The position numbers and the translations under genes were made by a program. Source: Bacterioplanoides sp965200585 (lineage in GTDB: Bacteria > Pseudomonadota > Gammaproteobacteria > Pseudomonadales > Oceanobacteraceae). From it: a stretch of 64,000 bases of DNA. Shown here piece by piece: positions 57,902-64,000 of the stretch. The DNA lies in the NCBI RefSeq assembly GCF_965200585.1, contig NZ_OZ241361.1, one strand, 5' to 3'. The stretch's first letter is position 1. The number at the start of each line of letters is the position of its first letter. The notes under the pieces were generated by a model. The model did no database searches. It was not told the origin of the DNA and saw only the letters and a list, made by a program, of their open reading frames with translations.

Positions 57902-58750
57902 TCAACCACTCAGATACTCTTTTTTAACCCAACCTGTCTCCGTTACCTGCACTTTGCACCAACCATTTTTCTCCGCCAGCACAGTCACGGACTGCCCGGA
58001 TATCAGTGGTGGTCGTACCGGTCTGGCATACAGAGAAGCAGACTGGCGGATATTAAGCTGAGAAGCCATCACCCGGGCATCGCGCCCTTGTTGTGGCCTT
58101 AGCGGCACCAATGATTCAGGCTCATCCGGATCATCAGCCGCCCGATCAGACAACAGTTGCTGGCGGATCTGATCCAGTGGAAAAGCAGGTCCCGGATCGG
58201 TTTTCCGGCCCGGAGATACTTCTTCATGTCCTAACAGAGTATGAATACCGTAGTGCTCAATCAGCACTTCACAAATCGCCATGGCACAGGCAATTTGTGG
58301 TTCGCTATACACTTGCCAATAACGCGCCTGTTGTTCATTGCGGTGCGTTGCCAACACAACCTCATCCTCCGGGTAGTGTTTACCAAAGGCAGACACAAAC
58401 CGGCTTGCGGTTTTTTTTAATGGCCCGGCATTCACCATCTCAATGCCAATACTGTATTGGTTCAGGCCAGTACGTTGCTGATAATGGCTTTTACCGGCAT
58501 GCCAGGCTTTTTTGGTAAAAGGAACCAACTGCACAATGTCACCATCGCGGCCCAGTACCAGATGAGCCGATGCTTTAACAGCAGGTCGGGATAAGTGACT
58601 GACAGCTCCGGCTAAAGTACTGCCTGCGGTGTAGTGCATTAACAGGGTATCGGGCAGGTTATTCGCGAAAGATCCCGAGTGTTTATCCGTCAACTGATGG
58701 CTGACATCCGGGCCCTGTAATAAGCCTTCTGCATCAATGCTATAACTCAT
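57902..58750 (-). CDS. N-acetylmuramoyl-L-alanine amidase (Amidase_2) with SH3 domain
   Basis: 282 aa, no signal peptide. Residues about 30-195 are an AmpD/Amidase_2 domain: LMHYTAG (His39), SAHLVLGRDGDIVQLVPFTKKAWHAG, YSIGIEMVN, LLGHEEVSPGRKTDPGPAF with the last His and Asp ligands. It cuts the bond between MurNAc and L-alanine. Residues about 220-282 are an SH3b-type wall-binding domain (RQSASLYARP, VTVLAEKNGWCKVQVTETGWVKKEYL). Unlike AmpD it carries this wall-binding tail and follows a holin gene by four bases, giving a phage-type lysis cassette. No other phage genes are around. Confidence 0.88.
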   Translation of the reverse strand: MSYSIDAEGLLQGPDVSHQLTDKHSGSFANNLPDTLLMHYTAGSTLAGAVSHLSRPAVKASAHLVLGRDGDIVQLVPFTKKAWHAGKSHYQQRTGLNQYSIGIEMVNAGPLKKTASRFVSAFGKHYPEDEVVLATHRNEQQARYWQVYSEPQIACAMAICEVLIEHYGIHTLLGHEEVSPGRKTDPGPAFPLDQIRQQLLSDRAADDPDEPESLVPLRPQQGRDARVMASQLNIRQSASLYARPVRPPLISGQSVTVLAEKNGWCKVQVTETGWVKKEYLSG

Positions 58751-58754
58751 ACGC

Positions 58755-59309
58755 TCACCCCTTCACATCGCCGGGATAAGAATTGGCTGGATTCTGGCCG
58801 AGTTTTTTCTGCAGTAAAGGAACAACATTGCGCATTGCCCTTTCACCAAACAAAAAACCCAGTACTAAAAAGTTAATCATCCAGAAGGCGGACTCAAAAC
58901 TCAGTGCCATTGTATTGTCCGTAGCACCTTTCCCAGCCTCTCCGCCACCAACAGTTGGCCAGGTACCCTCGATAAATACCTGATAATCCAGATATAAAAC
59001 AAAGAAGCCCCAGATCGGTCGCTGCATACCACGCAGAAACACAACCAGTTTTCCCAGCATGCCAAACTGCTGCAGGTCTTTGGCGGTACCTTCCATTTGT
59101 TGCGTGCGCTGATCAAACGCTTGCTGCTCGGCCTGCGCTAACTGAATCAACTGCAACTCGTGCTCCCGCGCAGCCTGACGAATAGCTTCTTCAATCTGCA
59201 TCCGTTCAGCATCGCTCAGCTTGGGTGGGAAATAGTCTTTGACGGTATCAACGATGGTCTCGCCAACGCCGCCGCCCAGAAAATCAATAACCTTACCGAA
59301 AAATGACAT
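58755..59309 (-). CDS. Holin of the 3TM family
   Basis: 184 aa. An amphipathic N-terminal region with a coiled-coil segment (about 35-80, AERMQIEEAIRQAAREHELQLIQLAQAEQQAFDQRTQQ) is followed by hydrophobic segments at about 83-110 (LGKLVVFLRGMQRPIWGFFVLYLDYQV) and 130-158 (SFESAFWMINFLVLGFLFGERAM). This matches the pattern of Holin_3TMs (PF11351), described for phage and gene-transfer-agent release. It should form membrane pores that let the amidase reach the wall. The amidase gene starts four bases after its stop. GAGAGG precedes the ATG. Confidence 0.78.
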   Translation of the reverse strand: MSFFGKVIDFLGGGVGETIVDTVKDYFPPKLSDAERMQIEEAIRQAAREHELQLIQLAQAEQQAFDQRTQQMEGTAKDLQQFGMLGKLVVFLRGMQRPIWGFFVLYLDYQVFIEGTWPTVGGGEAGKGATDNTMALSFESAFWMINFLVLGFLFGERAMRNVVPLLQKKLGQNPANSYPGDVKG

Positions 59310-59544
59310 CGCCTCTCTCCATTTGTGATTATGTGTCCGATTATCCTGTTTCCAGGCATCGGGCCATTGCCACTTCCGGCGATCACATTCATTCTAAATA
59401 ATGAAGAAAAGTGTGTTTTTAGTAGTAGATAGAGATTGGCAGGACACGGCTAATGTACTTCAGCGCGGGACATCTGTACTTAGGTGCGGGACACCTCAAT
59501 CTTAATTAAATTTTGGTGTCCGCTTTAACGGGGTAGATCTTGAT
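59310..59544. other. Intergenic region with short direct repeats
   Basis: Two adjacent 21-bp units begin at 59455 and 59476 (GTACTTCAGCGCGGGACATCT and GTACTTAGGTGCGGGACACCT). The sequence GCGGGACACC is then mirrored by GGTGTCCGC at about 59513-59521, about 20 bases downstream. It could be an insertion-sequence scar. No ORF is apparent. Confidence 0.45.
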
Positions 59545-59859
59545 TCACTCAGGCATCTGAGTATTCACAGGATTAATATCCAACAAGTAGTGGCCATAAA
59601 CCCGGGCGGCCGCCAGATCAATCACCACTACCATGGCTAATCCCTGAAACTGACTGTTGATTAACACATGCTCATACAGGTCCCCCATACGGTAAACATG
59701 GCTGACCTGACCTTCACGGCAATCTGCCACACCAAAGTCCTCAGCTGGAATGGATTCGACATAAGCCCAGAAATCCATCGGAGGTTCACCGGCATTCACT
59801 CGTTCAGGCTGAGAACGGGTAGCATCAAATTCTTCTTTGCTTAATAAACGGGTCTGCAT
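59545..59859 (-). CDS. Conserved hypothetical protein
   Basis: About 104 aa from ATG at 59859 (a GTG lies immediately before it, and AAGAG is upstream of both). The sequence EEFDATRSQPERVNAGEPPMDFWAYVESIPAEDFGVADCREGQVSHVYRMGDLYEHVLINS reads as a small alpha/beta protein. The core GLAMVVVIDLAAARVYGHYLLD is a conserved-looking beta hairpin. I do not recognise a named family. It lies between the lysis pair and the TIGR03545 gene and has its own promoter space. Confidence 0.6.
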   Translation of the reverse strand: MQTRLLSKEEFDATRSQPERVNAGEPPMDFWAYVESIPAEDFGVADCREGQVSHVYRMGDLYEHVLINSQFQGLAMVVVIDLAAARVYGHYLLDINPVNTQMPE

Positions 59860-59943
59860 CACAGTTACTCTTAACAGTTATACGTTTAACAATTATATGG
59901 ATCAGTTATCAGGTCGCAGATTTTAACACAGCCTTGACACAAA

Positions 59944-59976
59944 AAAGCCCGTTGAATATGGCATTCAACGGGCTTT
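59944..59976. terminator. Terminator after the TIGR03545 gene
   Basis: AAAGCCCGTTGAAT / ATTCAACGGGCTTT, a 14-bp perfect stem with a short loop and six A residues on the plus strand, giving a U-tract for the minus-strand transcript. Confidence 0.85.
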
Positions 59977-59997
59977 AACGAGATACGATACAAGGTA

Positions 59998-61812
59998 TCA
60001 GAAGAAGCTTTTCAGTTTATCGTTTAATTTATTTTCCAATTCTTTTTCTTTCTTCTTCAATTCTTTATCCGCTTTGGCTTTTTGCTGCGCCTGATAATCA
60101 TCCAGCTGCTTTTCCGCCATGTCAGTCAATTGCTGCGCTTTATCATCCAGCGAGCCATCCAGTTGATTTAACGCTTTCAGATCATCGGCGTAATCCCCCA
60201 GATATGACTGCATTTTGTCATCCAGACGAGCCTGTAGCTTATCTTCCAACTCACCTTGTTTTTGTTTCAGACGTTGTTTAAAGGCTTTATTCAGCTTGCG
60301 ATCCAGATCGGAACCAAAGGTCACCTCAGGTGAGGTAATATCACCCTTGGCACCTGCATTGATATCAAAGCGATCAATGCTGGCTAATGCCCGCAACATC
60401 TCTTTGGCAAACTGGGTTTTACCACTACCGGCAAATTGTGTCTGACCCAGCTGAGCACCCGCTTTTGCCTGCAGCTGATCACCACTAACCAATGCAAGAC
60501 CTTGCACCTGAACCAGTGCAGACTCAATCTCTGCTCCCGCAACACCCAGGTTAACGCCTTTGAGGTTCCAGTCTTTCATATCGAGCGTCACGCTGTCTTT
60601 TCCCGGAGCCTGACGATGATCCAGAGTGGCTTCCAATGTCAGATCCTGAATATCCGTCAGGGCATTACCCTGAACCACCACCAACGTTGGGCGGCCTAAT
60701 ACCGCTTGCTGATGAGTAATATCCGTGGCTTCAATTAACATCTGGCCACCCAGCATTGGTGCACTCAGATGCGCTTTACGAATTAAAAATTCTGGCCATG
60801 GATCATCCGATGGGAAATGGATAAAACGGCCACTGCCACGTTGTGGCTGACTTTCTTCGGCTTCCGACTCGTTACCATCACTCTCGCCACTGGCCAGATA
60901 TGGCTTAATTTTTTCGTACCAATACAGGGTTTTCTCAGCCCATTGACCGGCTTCGTCACCAAACAATAAAGCCGTTACATTGGTCGCACCGCTGGCGTTT
61001 AATTGGTATTTATCCTGAATCGATGCCAGATCCTGACCCGGAGCAGCTTTCAGAGCAGATAATTTGTCCGACAAGTCCGCACGAGCTTCTGCAATGGCCT
61101 GCTTGGCGGCGGCGACGGCTTTTTTATCTTGTTTAAATTGTTTTTTCAGCTGCTCAAATTTCTTTTTACGCTGATTAAAGTCATCCAGCGATTTAATATC
61201 GCCAGAGGTCAGTGCCTTTAATTCACGCTGGTAACGTGCCAGTGCATCGGCATCCGGAACCGCAGCTGCGGCTTGCTCAATCTGTTGCTTACGCTCTGCA
61301 AACGCCTGTTGTGCCTCACGGCCAGCCTGCTCTGTTTTCAGCGATTCACGTGCCAGGATTTCATCAACACTCGGCAGCTGAGCAAGTGAGGGCTCATCGG
61401 CTGCTGTTTCAGTTTTTTCTTGTTCCGGCTCTTCCTCGACGACTTTCTCAAGTGCACCAGACTCGGTCCGTGGGGTATTAAATTGCAGATTATCGACGCT
61501 CAATTCGCGGACAATACTTTTACCCAACAACAGCGGTGCTAATTCCAGTTCGGCAACGGCCGTATCAAACTGCAACAGGTTTTCCATCGGTTGTTCTGCA
61601 TCCGCCACCTGCAATTGCTGCATTTCAATACCAAACGGGCTGAACTGTAGATTAACCTCTTCCAGCGACACTTTGGCACCGGCCAGTTCACTACCAAAAT
61701 ATTCAATACTGCTTTTAATCAGAGGGCCGGCCGCCAGCATAAAAAATGCAACGATTAAACCAAATACCGCCATAAAACCGGCCAGTCCAGACCAGCGAAT
61801 CCATTGTTTCAT
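59998..61812 (-). CDS. TIGR03545 family envelope protein
   Basis: 604 aa. A single N-terminal TM helix (about 10-35, GFMAVFGLIVAFFMLAAGPLI) is followed by an AsmA/DUF748-like region (SSIEYFGSELAGAKVSLEEVNLQFSPFGIEMQQLQVAD; LAPLLLGKSIVRELSVDNLQFNTPR). There is then a charged coiled-coil (about 145-245), another beta-rich region (RFIHFPSDDPWPEFLIRKAHLSAPMLGGQM) and a C-terminal lysine-rich coiled-coil. The order fits TIGR03545, which is always next to TIGR03546 (here the following gene). The role is unknown. The AsmA-like repeats suggest envelope lipid traffic (inference). Confidence 0.85.
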   Translation of the reverse strand: MKQWIRWSGLAGFMAVFGLIVAFFMLAAGPLIKSSIEYFGSELAGAKVSLEEVNLQFSPFGIEMQQLQVADAEQPMENLLQFDTAVAELELAPLLLGKSIVRELSVDNLQFNTPRTESGALEKVVEEEPEQEKTETAADEPSLAQLPSVDEILARESLKTEQAGREAQQAFAERKQQIEQAAAAVPDADALARYQRELKALTSGDIKSLDDFNQRKKKFEQLKKQFKQDKKAVAAAKQAIAEARADLSDKLSALKAAPGQDLASIQDKYQLNASGATNVTALLFGDEAGQWAEKTLYWYEKIKPYLASGESDGNESEAEESQPQRGSGRFIHFPSDDPWPEFLIRKAHLSAPMLGGQMLIEATDITHQQAVLGRPTLVVVQGNALTDIQDLTLEATLDHRQAPGKDSVTLDMKDWNLKGVNLGVAGAEIESALVQVQGLALVSGDQLQAKAGAQLGQTQFAGSGKTQFAKEMLRALASIDRFDINAGAKGDITSPEVTFGSDLDRKLNKAFKQRLKQKQGELEDKLQARLDDKMQSYLGDYADDLKALNQLDGSLDDKAQQLTDMAEKQLDDYQAQQKAKADKELKKKEKELENKLNDKLKSFF

Positions 61813-61822
61813 CCGTAGCTCC

Positions 61823-62329
61823 TTAGTTGGCCAGTGATTGATAAATGTTATAAAACTTACCGGCTTTTAATGCCTGAACAATTTTTAATTTGTTCACCCA
61901 GGCCAGCAGTTTGTCGCGATACATAACAATTAACATGCGCGATACAATAAATACCGGAATAAAAACAATCAGAGCCAGAGTAAAACCACCCATCACTAAG
62001 GTGTTGTTAAACGCCATCATGCGCCAGAAATCATTTTGATACAGCTGCGTCCAACTATCGTATAAAGCGCTATTATTGAGGATGCTTTCGCCTAAGCTGG
62101 CTGACAGTGGATCAATCAGATATCCAATACCACTGAACACGGCAACACCCAGAAAAAATGCCGATAAATTGACCCGAATAATAAAGGCCAGTAATAACAC
62201 CAGAATATTGTGCAGGCTGGTAAACGGGGTCAGACCAATGATGACCGCCAGAGAAAAGGCCAGCGCAATCTGGCCCGGAGAAGATTCTGAATTCAGCGCT
62301 TTAAACAGCTTCGCCAAAAGGGTAAGCAT
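61823..62329 (-). CDS. TIGR03546 family membrane protein
   Basis: 168 aa with about four TM segments. The start (MLTLLAKLFKALNSESSPGQIALAFSLAVIIGLTPFTSLHNILVLLLAFIIRVNLSAFFLGVAVFS) is typical of the DUF2062-like TIGR03546 family. It ends with a conserved positively charged tail. It is ten bases ahead of the TIGR03545 gene, the expected pairing. Function unknown. Confidence 0.85.
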   Translation of the reverse strand: MLTLLAKLFKALNSESSPGQIALAFSLAVIIGLTPFTSLHNILVLLLAFIIRVNLSAFFLGVAVFSGIGYLIDPLSASLGESILNNSALYDSWTQLYQNDFWRMMAFNNTLVMGGFTLALIVFIPVFIVSRMLIVMYRDKLLAWVNKLKIVQALKAGKFYNIYQSLAN

Positions 62330-62427
62330 AGTTGCGTCCTTGATTAATAATTTTCACAACGCCACTATAAAAGTTATACCTGTAGCTGAAAAGCGCTTAG
62401 CTGTGTGATCCCTTACGATTCCGCTGT

Positions 62428-63303
62428 TCAGGCACGCTTTTTTACAAAAGTTGATAACATCACACCGGCAATAATCACCACCATAGCGAACAGCGCCTGA
62501 ACCGCCAGCGTTTCAGCTAAAATAACCACGCCCATCATCACCGCGATCACCGGCACCAGTAACTGCAATTGAGCAGCACGGTGCACACCTAACGCAGGCA
62601 GAATGCGATACCACAGAAAATAGCCCAAACCGGATGCGACACTGCCCGATAACAGCGCCAGTAACCATGGCATTGGGCTCCAGTGTAACCACTCGTCTAA
62701 CAGCCATGGAAACAGGGGAATCACCAATAAAGACGCAGCAACAAACGCTTGCTGTACATCTTCCAATGCTTTACCGGAAGCTTTTGCCATCAACACAAAT
62801 GCCGTCCACCCCAGTGCGGCAATAAACATGAGTGCAGCGGCCAATGGCGCTGGCGCACTGCCGCCGGGCAAGAGCAGCCCGGCCAGACCAAGCAAAGAGA
62901 TGACAACACCGCTCCATTGCAGCCTGGTTAAGCGACCGCCCTGAATAAAGCTGGCCACCTGCATTGCCAGCTGCACCGTGGCAAATAAAATAAAAGCGCC
63001 GACGCCAGTATCCAGCTGGGTATAAGCCCAGGAGAAGCCCAGCACATAAGTGCCCAGCCCTGCACCTAACAACCAGAAACGTTTTTGCTGAAGCCGGTAT
63101 TTAATCGATTGCATTGCTGGTGCAGGTGCGGCCGCTGAGCGCTGGCGTGTCAGCAGCATCAGCACCGTCAGTGTGAGTGCGCCGGACAATAACCGCACCA
63201 GAGAAAAAACCGCCGGATCGAACTGATGAACATCCAGTGCCCAGCGACATAATAATGAATTGGCAGCAAATGCCAGTAATACCAGTGAAACCTGAAACGC
63301 CAT
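62428..63303 (-). CDS. EamA-type DMT transporter
   Basis: 291 aa with ten TM helices in two EamA repeats (about 1-135 and 150-285). Typical motifs are FSLVRLLSGALTLTVL, GVGAFILFATVQLAMQ, and in the second half GYFLWYRILPALGVHRAAQLQLLVPVIAVMMGVVILAETL, the conserved end of the family. These are drug/metabolite exporters, with solutes ranging from amino acids to nucleosides; the substrate cannot be read from sequence. It stands as a single gene, 98 bases before the TIGR03546 gene. The MITE-like element lies just upstream of its start. Confidence 0.88.
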   Translation of the reverse strand: MAFQVSLVLLAFAANSLLCRWALDVHQFDPAVFSLVRLLSGALTLTVLMLLTRQRSAAAPAPAMQSIKYRLQQKRFWLLGAGLGTYVLGFSWAYTQLDTGVGAFILFATVQLAMQVASFIQGGRLTRLQWSGVVISLLGLAGLLLPGGSAPAPLAAALMFIAALGWTAFVLMAKASGKALEDVQQAFVAASLLVIPLFPWLLDEWLHWSPMPWLLALLSGSVASGLGYFLWYRILPALGVHRAAQLQLLVPVIAVMMGVVILAETLAVQALFAMVVIIAGVMLSTFVKKRA

Positions 63304-63379
63304 AACCGGGTGCTCTTAGCTCTTTTACAATAAAAATAAACCGACCAGCTGAGACGGTATCTTTAGCCAGAAGTTCACT

Positions 63380-63525
63380 AGCAGGCTGTTGAAACACTAC
63401 TTACGTTGCCATAACTTCGTTAAAAATCAGCTCAAAATGCTCATTTATGACTTATAAACTGCGCGTTTTCGCTGATTTTTGTCTTGTTCTGACTGCCTCA
63501 GAAACATTTTTCAATAGCCTGCTAG
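63380..63525. mobile_element. MITE-like element, copy 2
   Basis: A 146-bp copy of the element at 33283, about 95% identical. Its ends read CTAGCAGGCTGTTGAAA and the near reverse complement TTTCAATAGCCTGCTAG. CTAG may be part of the end or a target duplication. It inserts in the short space between the EamA gene and the truncated HDOD gene, eight bases before the stop of the latter. Confidence 0.7.
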
Positions 63526-63532
63526 GGCAAAA

Positions 63533-64000
63533 TTAATGATGAGCGCTTTCGCTGCGCGCCAGTTGCTGCAACAGATCTTCTTTCAGATCCAGATAGTCAT
63601 ACTGATCGTAATTTAACAGTTTTAACGCACGAACCACCAAAGGAGACAAGGTATCGTCACTGTCAAAATGCCAGTAGTTCTGATATTCCTGACTGATATC
63701 TTTTGCCAATAACAGCAAAGCATTCGCCTGCAATACCGCATCTGAAACCTGTGCTTTGCCCATAAGGGCCGCTTGTGCATGGGCCTGATATTGCAAAGCA
63801 TCAACCAATTCATCGGCCATAAACCATTCTTTCGCTAACAAGCCTGCAGCCTGAAAGCGATTGGTATCAAATGCTGCCAGTTCAGCGCGGCGGATTAAGA
63901 CGGCATTATCTCTTTGTAAGGATGCCAGCTGGGTATCGTAATCCGGCCAGCGGGCGCGCATCAGTGGCACACCAATGTTATGCATCATTCCCAGGGTATA
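63533..64000 (-). CDS. HDOD-domain protein, 3' part (truncated by window end)
   Basis: The frame is open to the window edge. The first complete residues read YTLGMMHNIGVPLMRARWPDYD, which resembles the HDOD motif region (FTLGLLHDIG) of HDOD signalling proteins. The visible 155 residues are helical (RRAELAAFDTNRFQAAGLLAKEWFMADELVDALQYQAHAQA), as expected of an HDOD C-terminal part. HDOD domains occur in signalling proteins linked to c-di-GMP and motility. Only the C-terminal part is in view; the ATG at 63988 is internal, not the start. Confidence 0.7.
   Translation of the reverse strand, partial: YTLGMMHNIGVPLMRARWPDYDTQLASLQRDNAVLIRRAELAAFDTNRFQAAGLLAKEWFMADELVDALQYQAHAQAALMGKAQVSDAVLQANALLLLAKDISQEYQNYWHFDSDDTLSPLVVRALKLLNYDQYDYLDLKEDLLQQLARSESAHH

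Noticed and set aside
57902..59309. Prophage
   Set aside because: Only lysis genes are present; no integrase, capsid, tail, portal or att sites were seen.

Overview
The window reads as chromosome of a free-living, probably marine, gammaproteobacterium of the Oceanospirillales type (inference). Support comes from paired FadE/FadD fatty-acid genes, several c-di-GMP proteins, NnrS, YaeQ, a TIGR03545/TIGR03546 pair, and AT-moderate DNA with densely packed operons. No rRNA, tRNA, CRISPR array or intact transposase gene was seen.

1-13.2 kb (minus strand) is the most unusual region: a seven-gene, partly overlapping operon. In transcription order it encodes an MMPL/RND exporter, a UbiA-type prenyltransferase, a class-I HMG-CoA reductase fused to an APH-type kinase, a PEP-synthase/rifampin-phosphotransferase-like dikinase, a GNAT-like protein, an AMP-dependent ligase, and a CDP-alcohol phosphatidyltransferase fused to a CarS-like (CDP-archaeol synthase family) domain. 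UbiA, CarS and CDP-alcohol transferase are the enzyme families of the last steps of archaeal lipid synthesis, and HMGR is the committed mevalonate step. The cluster looks like a pathway for an undescribed, exported isoprenoid- or mevalonate-derived lipid.

13.7-17.3 kb holds a Na/Pi cotransporter, a membrane diguanylate cyclase and a small SHOCT protein. 17.5-23.6 kb (minus) is a five-gene operon with two substrate-binding-protein/OmpA fusions, a VWA protein, a membrane coiled-coil protein and a TelA-family protein: an uncharacterised envelope module with a 20-bp palindrome in its leader. 23.9-26.3 kb has a Coq4-like protein, a rhomboid protease and an AT-rich PIN-domain protein.

26.5-30.7 kb has a 2-oxoglutarate oxygenase preceded by a candidate guanidine-II riboswitch, and a TetR regulator with matching operator-like sites in front of itself and of a lipoprotein metallo-hydrolase. 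30.8-37.7 kb has a beta-propeller-like lipoprotein, a MITE-like element (second copy near 63.4 kb), phosphoglucomutase, NnrS and a diguanylate cyclase. 37.7-41.5 kb carries acyl-CoA dehydrogenase and acyl-CoA ligase. 41.7-47.1 kb has an AraC regulator, five tandem 20-bp repeats, a FIST sensor with a GGDEF/EAL enzyme, and YaeQ.

47.1-57.8 kb has a DUF4377-like lipoprotein, an acyltransferase, a hybrid histidine kinase with a HTH protein, a response regulator with a degenerate EAL-like domain, and an M16 protease. 57.9-59.3 kb is an isolated holin/amidase pair. 59.5-64 kb ends with the TIGR03545/03546 pair, a DMT transporter, the second MITE copy and a truncated HDOD-type gene.
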